Shown here: positions 23,661 through 36,200 of the stretch, one piece after another
Numbering within the stretch: the first letter of the stretch is position 1
Layout: each line of letters starts with the position of its first letter
Made by a program: the position numbers and the translations under genes
The notes under the pieces: generated by a model
Told to the model about the DNA's origin: nothing
The model's input: only the letters and a program-made list of their open reading frames with translations
The model's database searches: none
Assembly: GCA_029582155.1 (NCBI GenBank)
Contig: CM055903.1
Location: 42,051,769-42,115,768 of the forward strand
DNA length: 64,000 bases
Reading direction: 5' to 3'
DNA from: Panopea generosa
Lineage: Eukaryota > Mollusca > Bivalvia > Adapedonta > Hiatellidae

Positions 23661-24033
23661 ACACTAGGATATTTACTAAAACCGTATAAGCACTTCCTGC
23701 GTTTCTTCTTTATATGCATATATTTTACGAGGAATGTTAAAGTTATCGGTAGAGAACACAACATAACAGGACAGGATATGTTATACGTGTATTCGCTGTG
23801 ACTGATATTGAGTGGAAAATGAACAGAATTATATCAATCTGCTCTACCCACTCACAAAGGCCCATAGAAAAAGGGTTAATTATGGACATAAAATATTAGG
23901 AGTAACTTGTCGCCACTTCGACCGGGTACAAACTTAAGAATATATTTTTCAAGGTTATCCTGAAATCGTCACCATTTGGCCAGTTAGTTTCGTTATTTGT
24001 TCTATCTTCATTTTCCGAAAGGTATACTATCAC

Positions 24034-24470
24034 GTCTCACTACACAGTTATGCCCCTTTTTCCCCACGGTAGCAAGAGTCTTACTCTTAAAAAATAGGCC
24101 TATGTACTTTGGTTATGAAATATTTTCAAAATGGTTCATAGTGGCTGTGATTTCTTGCTGCAGATGAGTAGAACAAAAGTTGGCATAGCATATATTGCAA
24201 TAAGACATCACTGGTGTTAAAATGTGACTTTTATAGGATTTCAACATATGCATGTATTTATGAGCATTTGAGGACTTCTTTTTTCAAAAAAAGCTCAGGG
24301 TGTCATTTCACTCTCTTTAAAAAAAAAACGTGGTCAACCTACCAATTATTGTGCATTTTTATGTGTGTATACATTCCTGCTATGAAAAAAAATACTTCTT
24401 TTTTTACCAGTGAAATCCTTGACCTTATTTTATATAGAACAACGAACAAAATTCAACTATGTAGTCAGAC
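24034..24470. mobile_element. ~450-bp MITE family M1, copy 2
   Basis: The left end GTCTCACTACACAGTTATG and right end CAACTATGTAGTCAGAC form 17-bp imperfect TIRs. The interior matches copies 1 and 3. Similarity to DDE-transposase debris appears on both sides (see 24,480-25,240), so this copy probably landed in an older element. Confidence 0.8.
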
Positions 24471-24479
24471 CATCATAGT

Positions 24480-25240
24480 TATTATCTGTCCAGCTGCAAG
24501 TTGACTGCTTAAGACTGTGTTGGTCTTGCCTTTAAGAGATATAACTGCCAAGGGACAGTATGCTGCATTGGTTGGACTTTGAGGAGGTTGTTATCCACTG
24601 GAAGTCCCTTTTCGTCAACATTGAAAATCAAATGTACTTTATCAATCAGATCATCCTAATAATCTATAAAGTAGACCTGGGATATGTTCAGATACAATCT
24701 GATGTCATCTCTGTCTCAGTCATCTGGGATTAAAAATCCTCATTTCAGACCACCCTTTTCAAAAAACACACACATTCATTTTATGGTAGCAAGTTGGTCA
24801 TTTTCCTTTTTCTTCCAAACAGCACATAGTAAACATTTGCAATACCACCCACTGCACTCCTGTGTAGAATATCCAAAGCCATATTCAGGCATATTCATGA
24901 AGAGCTTGACTTAACTGTTCTCTTCATTTTTTTGAAACAGGGGTGAGTGACCAGCACAAATAATATCAGGTTGAACATTCCCAAACAATACTGGTATATC
25001 ACTTAGGTTGGTTTCTAGCACTTGAGAAGCCTGTTTGACTGTAAGCTAAACGCCTTCTTCTAAAATACATTTTTCAAGGCTTAGGAGAAATACAATGTGT
25101 TTGTCCTCCTTATTAACAGTAGGGTCATATTCATGGAGTGTGTTGCTATTTAGAGAACAAATCAGTTGTTTTAATATATCAGCTAAAAAACGAAGCCTGG
25201 TGTAAAATGGCGCATAAGTTAAATTCACAAGTTCCACCCC
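24480..25240 (-). pseudogene. Decayed pogo/Tigger-like (DDE_1) transposase remnant
   Basis: On the minus strand IDKVHLIFNVDEKGLPVDNN occurs near 24,600-24,660. The NVDEKG block is the hallmark of the first catalytic Asp in pogo-type DDE_1 transposases. Further downstream, after a frame change, comes GKTNTVLSSQLAAGQIITMM, matching the usual TT.V.A.NAAG.-IPP region. Upstream on the same strand MELVNLTYAPFYTRLRFLAD and following frames are interrupted by several stops. The remnant is clearly dead. The family assignment rests on two short motifs. Confidence 0.45.
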
Positions 25241-25529
25241 ACGAGCTACTGATCAGATAATATAGTAAAGTAACCCTCATGTCTGCTTAATGTATATAAT
25301 TAACGTTTATGATGTCATTGTGGCTGGTTCATCAAGTTAATTGGCCAGTATCTGTCACAATTACCACTACACTGGCAATCACTGCAAACAGCATTTTTGT
25401 CTCCATGTGCTTACATCTACATGACATCCTCTTTTCTGGCTTCCATCCACACCTTATCAGTTCTTGGTAAGAAGCTGATGCTTGCAGTAGGGAATAATGA
25501 GTTTAGGTGATGGAGTTAGTGACTGACAA

Positions 25530-26920
25530 ATAATGACAAATAAGGCACCATCAGCAACCTATGTTTCCATTTCGGGTTGTTCAATATCTGCTGAAGTGAT
25601 ACGTTCAGGGTAACGAAGTAAGATTTCGACAAAATCGGACAAAATGGGTGGTAAAAAGCTGGTGTTTTCTTCAGCAAAGAACTTTTCAATGTCAACTCTC
25701 GCACTTGATATAAGACGTACATCTTTCCAAAATTCGAATACGTTTATTTTCAAGACAAAACATATCTTTTGTCTCCGCAGAGGCATCTCTATGGAGCTGT
25801 CTGCTTAATAGAGGCAGGCAATTTAATCTGCTAGATATGTTCTGTAAGAAGTTTCTCTTGTGATTCCATCTTTCTTATCGCGTTAACAATACTTTTACAT
25901 ACAGTGTAGTTTGTGTCAAGTATCAGTTCATCTTCTAATTGCTCTTCAAATGTGTTACCCATATTCTACATACACTTAAGAGATATGAAAACGCAACACG
26001 GGAAGAGATGAAAATGCAACACATGTATTAGGAGGGACTTACTTGGAAATGTAAAAAACTGACACTTATACAGGAGGCACCAAATTATTCAGAAGCATCT
26101 CAAGTAAACAATTAATAACATCAATAGGCACTACTTGCTTTGTAATATGGATATATACGTTCGTGATAAATATGTTGCATTTTCATCTCTTAGTGTAGTA
26201 GAAGCAACCAAACCAGGTACCTGCTGTCAAAATTTGACATCCTTTAATTTATTTGTTCGTAATGACGCATACTCTAGTTTGTGTATACATGAATTTGGGC
26301 TGCTTTGGAAAGAATACTAGATTCATTGTCAAACTCATGTTCAGTAGCTTGATTTGGAGCATCACCTAATAGTATGTCATTATTATATACTAAGTTTCAC
26401 GACCTCGCTCATGAGCCGGTAACTTTTGGATGTTTGCCAATATTATTTTGTTGCTTTGATATATGCGTTTTTTTCTAGCCTAATATACAGTTATGTAAAC
26501 TTTGGTATAGATTTTTATAAGTTTATCTATGTAGATCACCTTAGAGATTTAACTGTATTCGAAATATAATATTTTACTTTGAGACTGAAGTTTCTTTGAA
26601 ATATATATAAAATATCTAACATCTTAGAAACTGAACAGTGAACTATTATTTTACAAATACATACATGTAATTCTGTCTTATGAACTTTGTTGTAACCATG
26701 CATCAAACAAAGGTTTGTAAATAGTAACCTCTACTAAATCACTTTCCATCGAAATGCATACATATGTTCTGGGCTACATCTGACAGAAATTTTATTATTT
26801 CATATCTACTTCACCATTGCTTTCCCAGGTTTTTAGTACATTTGATTTATTTCAAGAAGAGCTAAGCTACGGTCATAGTTGTTTGAAAAATACTAAGTTG
26901 ATTTGTTTTTAATTAGGTAA
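25530..26920 (-). repeat. Long dispersed repeat R1, copy 1 (inverted partner at 57,940-59,330)
   Basis: The reverse complement aligns over about 1.4 kb with 57,940-59,330, including GGAAAGCAATGGTGAAGTAG, the CCGGCTCATGA region, and a reading frame beginning MGNTFEEQ (ATG near 25,962) that continues YTVCKSIVNA, a Met-Glu-Ser-Gln-Glu stretch and LLTEHI, then a TAG in both copies. It may be part of an autonomous element with the transposase debris at 24.5-25.2 kb. The protein is not recognised. Confidence 0.7.
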
Positions 26921-27340
26921 TTAGGTTAAGGTCGAATGTATGTGAAAGACGTGTTTTGTCGTCAGAGAAAAAAACGTCAATTTTAAACTATTTTACATGG
27001 TTTTTAAATTTCAATAAGTGGAATATTTAATTATAAAACGTAATGGATATGCTGTGAATTGTATAAGGCACCATTTTGAAGAAGAAAAGTGGGACTATTT
27101 AAGTCTTTTTCATTGAACAATGGATATCGGACATTGGAATGTGTTATCACAATAGCAAGTATCACGTGCAAAAGCAAACTTAATAGTGGATACTAGTAGT
27201 ACACAGAGATATATACATGAACTCGGACACGGACATATAAATTTAAACTGGAGTTAACCGTTTAACAGGCAAATCTTTGTACTTTACACTAAAACTATAA
27301 TAAACAGTAACGGGTCTAGCATTTAGCGACCATAAAAAAA

Positions 27341-28400
27341 ATGCCGCAAGAAAAGGATAAACGTAAATCAAGAAAAATCAAAGGGGATGAAAGTAATGAG
27401 GAGTTAGACGCTTCTGCGTGTGAATCCCAATCAGGACAATCTCATCTGGGTTTAAAATCGGAAGAAAAAGAAGAGAATAAAAGAAAGGGTAAAACAAAAG
27501 TTGGAAACAAAACACAACAGAATACATTGGACGAGATGTTTAAATCGGACAAAGCTGAACAGGATATTCCTAAGAGCTTGAGTTTGACCCTTAAATCATT
27601 CGAGGTAAAAATTAAAGAAGGTCGCCTCACAAGAATTTATTGAAAATGCGCTGAAGAATATTCTCACCAAAGAGCTATTAACACAAAAGCTGAACGAATT
27701 GCAAACTAAAATAAGCGCCAAAATTAATTCCGAGATACACAAAGTCCGATCTACAATAAAAAGCCTTGAAGAAATTGTAACAAACCTAGATACAAGGGTC
27801 ACAGCACAACAGAATACAGTATCGGATATGGAAATAGAACATGAACAATTAAAGAAATCAATTAAACAACAAGCCAATGAAAACCTAGATCGTTTGATGG
27901 AGATGTCACATACGTTGAAGGTCCGTGAAAACGAGATTAACGAACTAGAGCAATATACTAGAAGGAATAGCGTTCGTATATACGGCATTCATGATGCAAC
28001 CCCCAAAGAACCAACCGAGGAGACAACACAGAAAGTAATAGAAATACTCAAACAAAAACTTCAAGTAGACATCAATGCCAGAGATATTGACATATCTCAC
28101 AGGATGGGACAGTTTAGAAAGGACGGAAATAGACCAGTAATATGTAAATTCGCTTCCCGTATGTCAAAACAAAAGGTGATCAAAAACCGGAGAAAATTGA
28201 AAAGATCTTCACTAATAATAAGAGAGGACCTAACATTAAAAAATGCAAAACGGCTAGAACAGGTTAATGCGACCACTGCTGTAAATAGTGCATGGAGCGA
28301 TGAGGGTCGTATCTTCTTCGCTCTGCTGAATAACGGAAGAAAGTTGCTGATTGACTTTAAAACCGATCTGTCTAAACCGCTGGTTTCAACACAAATCTAG
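27341..28400 (+). pseudogene. L1/Tx1-like LINE ORF1 (RNA-binding) with one frameshift
   Basis: A Lys/Glu-rich N-terminus (MPQEKDKRKSRKIKGDESNE) is open to about 27,613. A one-base shift then moves the frame to VASQEFIENALKN, followed by a heptad coiled coil and the conserved LEQYTRRNSVRIYGI block of the ORF1 RRM-like domain (27,945-27,990). Next come DIDISHRMG, RPVICKFAS and SSLIIREDLT, ending SKPLVSTQI and TAG. The order coiled coil, RRM-like, C-terminal domain is the L1-type ORF1 layout. Apart from the shift it is well preserved (about 340 codons). No ORF2 follows directly; the next RT debris starts at 33.3 kb after satellites. Confidence 0.75.
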
Positions 28401-28529
28401 GAACATGGTAGCCAGATAATGGACTAGTGACTTTACAAACTGTTTACTAGTGTATATGTGTACAAAAGGTTTTCAGAAGTTCGTATATATCATGGTAAAA
28501 GTATAACTAAACATGTAACAGCACTGACT

Positions 28530-29170
28530 GTGTGTTTAATCTTTAAATTTACAATAGCTCACTATCTCCTGAATCAATAAAAACAACAGCTTAAATTACT
28601 ACCCACTGCACCTCAAAAGTACAGGGGATGGCACTCAGTTGTGAACCCTTGAGCCTTAAGGTACATGAGATGGTACTCTGCTTACTATCCCTTGAACCTT
28701 GAAGTACGTGAGATGGTACTATACTTATTATCCTGTTGAACCTTAAGGTACGTGAGATGGTACTCTGCTTACTATCCCTTGAAATTTAAGGTACATGAGA
28801 TGGTACTCTGCTTACTATCCCTTGAACCTTAAGGAACACGAGATGGTACTCTGCTTACTATCCTTAGGCCTTGGGTTACATGAAATGGTACTCTGCTTAC
28901 AATCCTTTGAACCTTAAAGTACATGAGATGGTACTCTGCTTACAATCCCTTGAACCTTAAAGTACATGAGATGGTACTCTGCTTGCCATCCCTTGAACAT
29001 TGAGGTACGTGAGATCGAACTCTGCTGTAGATCTGCACATGCATGCGCATCCGGATCTACACATGTATGCGTATCCAGCTGCAGATCAGCAGGAATTAAG
29101 ACCATAAATTTACAATTTCTTACTATCAATAAACAACGGTTTACTATCCCCTGAACGTTTAAGTATGGAT

Positions 29171-29202
<32 letters not shown>

Positions 29203-29930
29203 GGCGTAGTATTATGTTGTGTATCTATGCATGTATGCTTAGCGTGTGGAAGGTCAGCATCAATTAGAACCATAACTTTACAATATATCACCATCAATGA
29301 ACGATAGTATACAGTCCCCTGAACCAAAAAGTATGTTTAGTTCAGTTTGGGGGATATTTTTCTGTTGTGGCTCTGCACGTCCATGCATACCCAGTTGTAG
29401 ATATGTACGAGTAAAATCCATGTACTTACAATATCTCACTCTCACTAAACAATAGTCTATCTTCCCCTGTATCTTATATCTACTATGCTTTGGATCTGCA
29501 CACGTATACGTATCCAGTTACAGATCTTCATGAATTAAGATTATGAATTTACAATCAAATCACTAACAATTAACAATAGTTTGCTACCCCTTGGACCTTG
29601 GAGTACAGGAGATAGTACGCGCTTGTAGATCCACACATGTGTGCGTACCAAGTTGTAGATCTGCATGAGTTAAAACCATAAATTTACAATGGCTCACTAT
29701 AAATTTATATAAATTTACTATAAATTCATACGTGTGTTCTCGGAGGAAGTGTACGCTTTTGTAAAATCCCATGTTTATTCTTATTATGATATATTTTGAT
29801 AATTAGTATTGTTTTTGTGATACAGTTTTCCTATTGTATGCATGCGCTGTTTATGTATTTCTATATATGTTTAGTTTAAACCAATGATATGTCATTGTTT
29901 TACAATATCACACTATCTCCTAAATCACCT
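28530..29930. repeat. Composite satellite (43-bp units inside ~170-bp higher-order units)
   Basis: 28,620-29,010 holds about nine 43-bp units (AAGGTACATGAGATGGTACT, CTGCTTACTATCCCTTGAAC). 29,010-29,930 holds longer diverged units with GTAGATCTGCACATG, ACCATAAATTTACAAT, CTCACTATCAATAAACAATA and CTATCCCCTGAACC. The short units look like an amplified end of the long one. Confidence 0.8.
29171..29211. repeat. Homopolymer of 41 G
   Basis: An uninterrupted G run inside the composite satellite, preceded by GAT and followed by AGGCG. Its length is certain in the given sequence but is likely imprecise in the real genome. Confidence 0.98.
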
Positions 29931-29939
29931 TACATGACA

Positions 29940-30920
29940 GGACGCACGTCTATATCAAATGTGAGTTTTAGTGACTGCTGTAATCAAAGTCACCGCCTTA
30001 TGTTGTAATATGTTCTTTGATCTTAATACATGATACATGGATATCCAATTAAAGTCTGTTAGGGTCCTATACATTATTTGTTAATAATTTTATAGAATAA
30101 GATTATAGAATTGTTAATAAACAAATACAATACAAGTTATTGTGGTTGAGAACTTGCTATATGACAAATGTTTTGAAAAGCAAAAATTCAGTAATTAAAA
30201 TTACAGTTTTTTTGCTGCACTGCAACAAGTAAGTTTTTTTTATGTATGTGTATTCTTTATTATATGAGAATAATGTTACATATGATATTGCACAGTAGAT
30301 TTGTATGTATTTGGTTAAGGAATGTATATTTAGAATAATCTTAAATATTGATCTGAATTTCAACTGATCACATAAAACTCTAATCCTGTTTACAAAATAG
30401 ACTGTAATATTATCACTTAGACTCCCTGTGCATTTTCACTGTAATGCTTATTTTGTAACTCGACTCATTTCAGCTTAATTAATCTCAATATTTTTTTTTG
30501 TAACCCACATTTACATTACATGCGACGAGATAGTAGAATATATTGTACCCTGTAATAATTATATTGTTATTTTGTGATCAGTGACTTAATTACATGTTTA
30601 TATATCTCTGCGGTAACTAACGACAGCGCTAGCATGTTTGTGTTTAGTATGTGTGTGACTGTGTGTAGGCATAAACGCCACTCATGTCCATGCAAATTCA
30701 CAAATACCTAATATATTGTTAGCACACTTAGCCATGCTGGAATGTACACGCACCATATCTAAATATAGAACCTTTCGGTGTAAAAAAACCCTGTTACTAG
30801 TCAGGTTCGGCAAACTGATTTAGATGTGTGTTTGTAACAAAGGATAGAGCTGAATATTAAAACAATATATATTTTCACCGTTAATTATGTGTCAGTAGTG
30901 TATGTATATCATTATAATTG
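29940..30920. other. AT-rich stretch without recognisable gene
   Basis: Open frames are short (68 codons at most) and show no motif. Nothing structural stands out. Confidence 0.5.
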
Positions 30921-30929
30921 AGTGCATAT

Positions 30930-31186
30930 GTATACATTAGGCATGTATATATTTATGCGTACGTGCGTGCGTATGTGAATATGTACATGCGGACGTGTGT
31001 ACGTATGTGCATGCGGACATGTGTACGTGTATGTTTACGGTTGTACATGCGTACGTGCGCATGTACATATGTGCATGTGTGTTTACGTTTGTACGTGCGT
31101 ACGTGCGCATGCACATGTATACGTGCGTGTTTATGTGGGTGCGTTTGTACGTGTTACGCATGTGCTTGTGTAAGTGCGTATGTATG

Positions 31187-31221
<35 letters not shown>

Positions 31222-31620
31222 ATGCGTGCGTGCGTATATACGTATGTATGTACGGATGTGCGTGCGTATGTACTTATGAAGGCATGTACGTGTGTGCGTG
31301 TGTATTTGCGTATATACGTGTACACGTGTGCATGTATGTACGTTTGTACATGTATACGTATGTACGTATGTACGTATGTATGTATGTATGTGTTTGCGTA
31401 TGTATGTACGTACGTGCGGGCGTTTATGCATATGTATGTGCGTATATACAGATGTGCGTTCGTATGCACTTATGTAGGTACGTATGTGCGTACGTGTGTA
31501 CGTGTGTATGTATGTACGAATGTATTTGCGTATGTACGTGTACACGTGTGCATGTGTGTGCGTATGTACGTACGTATGTATGTATGTATGTATGTATGTG
31601 TATATGTATGCACGCATGCA
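30930..31620. repeat. ~690-bp (GTRY)n microsatellite, alternating purine-pyrimidine
   Basis: Almost continuous mixture of GTAC, GTGC, GTAT and GCGT tetramers. It leaves long open frames on both strands (237 codons plus, 226 minus) made only of Tyr-Val-Cys-Met-Arg or His-Thr-Tyr-Ile; these are artefacts. Strict purine-pyrimidine alternation makes it Z-DNA prone. Confidence 0.95.
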
Positions 31621-31824
31621 TTGGCATGTAAAACCGGTTTAATATTTTGCTATAAACAGAGAGGTAACTTAAATTTAGTAAAGCCAGAACGTAAGAACTG
31701 AAAACTATATTATAGGGTGTTGTTTTCTGTTTATCTCATGTCAGTGACATGGTATATTTCCTTAACAATGTTTTTCTTAAATTAGCTACCACTATAATGC
31801 TGTTTCCATGCGCATATAGAACGA

Positions 31825-32450
31825 TATTGAGAAAAACAGGATTTACTGATCTCATGATGGCCATAAATACATCTCATTCACTGTATTTTCCTAAATGAGC
31901 ACCTTGAATTTCGTTTTTCGCTTCAACGACTCTCAAATAGGATATTACGTGTAGATCTAAACAAAGCATCTTAAATATGTCATTGAGATGCACCGGACAT
32001 ATTGATCTAACGATGGTCATAAACGCATCTCAGTCTCTTTGTTATCCTAAATGAGCACCTTGAATTTCGTTTTTAGCTTCAACGACTCTCAAATAGGATA
32101 TTACGTGTAGATCTAAACAAAGCATCTTAAATATGTCATTGAGATGCACCGGACATATTGATCTTACGACGGTTATAAACGCATCTCAGTCTCTTTGTTA
32201 TCCTAAATGAGCACCTTGAATTTCGTTTTACGCTTCAAGGACTCTCAAATAGGTTATTACGTGTAGATCTAAACAAAGCATCTTAAATATGTCATTGAGA
32301 TGCACCGGACATATTGATCTTACGACGGTTATAAACGCATCTCAGTCTCTTTGTTATCCTAAATGAGCACCTTGAATTTTGTTTTTGTTTCAAGGATTCT
32401 TCAATAGAATATAACATGTAGATCTAAAAATAGGATCTCAAATAAGCTCC
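31825..32450. repeat. 156-bp tandem satellite, four copies
   Basis: CATTGAGATGCACCGGACAT starts at 31,981, 32,137 and 32,293, giving a constant 156-bp period. More diverged units lie at each end. Each unit contains TAAATGAGCACCTTGAATTT and TATTACGTGTAGATCTAAAC. The central two units are nearly identical. Confidence 0.92.
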
Positions 32451-32454
32451 ACTT

Positions 32455-33290
32455 GTGTTCATCGCAGTCTCCTCATGCTTATGAAGAGGTGTTATTATTG
32501 TTTTTCCCGATGGCCTTAAAGCCAAATCATATATGAGTCAGAATTGTGTAGGGACTTTTGTCATGTTTTTTGTTTTTTTGTGTTTTTTTTAAAAAAAAAC
32601 AATATCTTAAACTGTGTACATATTATATAAAATAGAAATACATAACTAGCTGATGCAGTGTTGAGACACATGTACATTTATACAGCTAATTAATTATTTT
32701 TAGGTCTAATTATATGATCTATTAATAAATTAGTCTTGGTGTCATGTTAAGAATGACGAATTCAGTAGAATGTTCTGATTTTCAGTTTAAGCAGGAAAAC
32801 TGCTATCGAGAATATTTGTAACTGACGTTTCTATTATTTAGTGTCCATTGTGTAACATACCTTTGTTTAGATCATAATTGGAAACATGAATGCAGGCTTA
32901 TTTATTACTATCGAGTTTGGTTTCCTAAAAACTTTTCAAACTATGAATTTGATGGAAACAAAAAAATATGTTAAAAAACTTATACTAAGATATACATGGT
33001 CGTACTCTTGTTTTTCAAAATGAGCATTTTTTATTGTTTAGGTGTTGTTATTTTTGTGACTTTAAACATGTCACCATTCCACAGCTTTTTGCTGCTGTTA
33101 AAGATACAGAATATTGGTACAATGTTTAAACAAATAATACTTCAAAACCTTGAAGGGGAAAACTATCAAGTTCTTACTCTAGTTACTGTCGCTCTTCATG
33201 TCTGTTTAATAGAGTTATATATATTGTTAGTCTAGTTGTCTCTGGTCAGGAGAGATGGGATCTATTGCTATTTGGTTAGTTTTATAAATT
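32455..33290. other. AT-rich stretch before the LINE
   Basis: No recognisable motif. A 79-codon frame at 32,996-33,235 is hydrophobic but lacks family resemblance. It may be LINE 5' flank or UTR. Confidence 0.4.
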
Positions 33291-33293
33291 ATC

Positions 33294-36200
33294 ATGACTG
33301 ATAAAATTACATTTGTGTCCATGAATGTACAGGGTCTTGCTGATAAAAACAAGAGAACAGATACATTTAATTTTCTTAAAGAAAAAAGAAACTTTATCTT
33401 TTTTTTTTACAAAACACGCATTTTACAGATAAAGAAATTAATTACATACGCATTCTGTGGGGCTATGAATGTTATTTTAGCCATTTTACTAGCCAGTCTA
33501 GAGGAGTTGCCATTTTTTTAAATAATAATTTTGAATTTAATATTCACTCCAAAGAAACGGATCAAAATGGAAACAATCTCATATTTGAAACAACTATAGC
33601 AAATAAAAAAAATACTCTCATTAATATTAATGGTCCTAATAAAGACGAGCCCGACTTCTATAATCAAATCAAATTAAAATAATATTTTAGCTAAAGATTC
33701 TTCTTATATTATAGCAGGAGATTTCAACCTGGTTTTGAATCCAGATATAAATAGATTTAACTATATACATTTGAATAATCCAAATGCTCGATATACTGTA
33801 TTAGAATTAATGGCGGAATGCTATTTAATTGATTGCTGGCGGGATCAAAATTTAGAAAAAAAAGAATATACATGGTTCAAAAAGAATACGCAAAAGAAAG
33901 CTAGATTAGATTATTTTTTTATTTTCTGAACCTCTTATGACAGACATTGATAAAGTTACAATTAAACCAGGTTACAGAACAGATCATTCGTTAATATCAT
34001 TAACATTTGAATTTGGAAAGTTTAAAAAAGGTAAATTGTATTGGAAAATGAACAACTCATTATTAAAAGATACAAAATATGTTGAATAAATAAAAAATAC
34101 AATTAGAATGGTGAAATCTCAATATGTTAAAGAAAATCATTTCGCAGACAGACATACAAACAAAGATATAGAATTTAGCATAAATGGTCAATTATTTTTT
34201 GAAGTACTTCTTTTAGAAATCAGAGGAAAAACTATTTCATATTCATCTTTCAAGAAAAAACAACAAATTTAAAGGGAGGAAAATTTATATATAGAAATAG
34301 AACAACTAGAAAAAACAATATACTAGACCATACCACTATTGAATAAAAAAGAAAAGAACTTTACGATATTAGGGAGAAAAAAATGGATGGGAATAAAATT
34401 CGATCACGAGCAAAGTAGGTACAGGAAGGAGAAAAAAATTCTAAAATTCTTTTGTAATTTAGAAAACAGAAATTTTATTTCGAAATCAATGATAAACATT
34501 AGAACTAGTAATGGTCAAATTATTAACTCGCAAAAAGAAATACTTAAAGAAACACAATTATTTTATAAAAAATTGTACTCATATAATGAAACCACCAACA
34601 TAGATTTAAAGATTGTCCTCTCAAACGTTGATGTCCCTGTACTAGATAAAAATTTAAAATCATCACTCGAAGGCCCCGTTACTTACCAAGAAGTGTTGCA
34701 TTGTCTGAAAAACATGCAGAATAATAAAAGTTCAGGTCTAGATGGTTTAACTGTTGAGTTTTTTAAGTTTTTCTGGTATGATATAGGGGATTTCTTAATT
34801 CGTGTTATAAACGAAGGTATTATCAAAGGTGAACTGTCCATTTCCCAATGACAAGAAGTCATTACATGTTTACCAAAAGGAAATAAAGATAAACAACTTT
34901 TAAAAAACTGGTGTCCAATATCTCTGTTAAATGTGTTATACAAACTGGCATCAGCAAGTATAGCACAAAGGATAAAACATGTTTTGCCACATATTATTAA
35001 TGAAGATCAAACAGGATTTTTATCTGGCAAATATATAGGTGAAAAAATTACATTATCGTATGACCTTATGTTTTATGTTGAAAAACAACATTTACCTGGA
35101 ATGCTTCTTTTAATCGATTTTGAGAAAGCGTTTGATTCCGTTAGTTGGTATTTTATTTTCTCAGTTCTAGAGTTTTTCAATTTTGGCTCTTCAATTAAAA
35201 AATGGATACAGTTATTTTATACAAACGTTGAATCATGTGTAATTGTTTAATGGGCATTTATCTGAGTGGTTTTATCCACAACGCAGTTGTAGACAAGGTG
35301 ATCCATTATCCCCGTATATTTTTATCATATGTGCAGAGATCCTTGCTGTCCTGATTCGAACCAACCCTGATATAAAAGGAATACAAATTGGCAATACAGA
35401 ATTTTTGATTTCACAATATGCTGACGATACTTCACTCATGTTGGATGGGTCTGAGAAATCTTTATTAAACACTCTTAAGGTATTACAATTTTATGCAGAG
35501 ATCTCCGGCCTTAATGTAAATGTCGGAAAAACAAAAGCAGTTTGGATAGGTTCAATGAAAACAAGTGACTTAAAATTATGTGAACAATGGAATCTATCTT
35601 GGGTTAATGAGTTTACGGTATTGGGAATACACTTTTCTGTTGATTTAGATAAAACTGTAAACATAAACTATGAAGATACAACAGATTAAACAACTTTTAA
35701 TAAATTGGTCAAAGAGAATCCTTACCCCAATAGGAAAAATTACAGTTTTAAAAAGTCTGGCGATATCGAAAATAAATAATTTAATTTTAACATTACCGAA
35801 TCCAAAAAAAATCAAATAAAAGAATTAAATTCATTATTTTTTTAATTTTTATGGAAAGGGAAACCTGATAAAGTCAAACGTTTGTTAGTTTATCAGTCGT
35901 ACTTGATTTGATTGATTGATTGAATATTTAGCGTCATTTTTATGCCATCGAGGGCTTACAGACGATCAGTTAACCTAACCACTGTTTCCTGGGATTAACC
36001 AGTACTCGAGCACACCCCATCTCCGCAAGTAACTGATAACTTTCCCACTTGAATCAGTGGTGAGAGACGAATGATAATGAGACTCAATGTCGTATATCAA
36101 TCATCACGGAGACCGTTGCCGGGCGGGGGATTCGAACTCACGACCCCTGGATTGATAGTCAGACGCGTAACCGACTGAGCTAATCGGGTCCGGCAGTCGT

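Noticed and set aside
30918-31701. Long Tyr-Val-Cys-Met and His-Thr-Tyr frames on both strands
   Set aside because: They derive from a stop-poor tetranucleotide satellite.
36118-36193. Functional tRNA gene on the minus strand
   Set aside because: The A- and B-boxes are good, but the unit continues into a SINE body and is bounded by a target duplication, so it is a SINE head.
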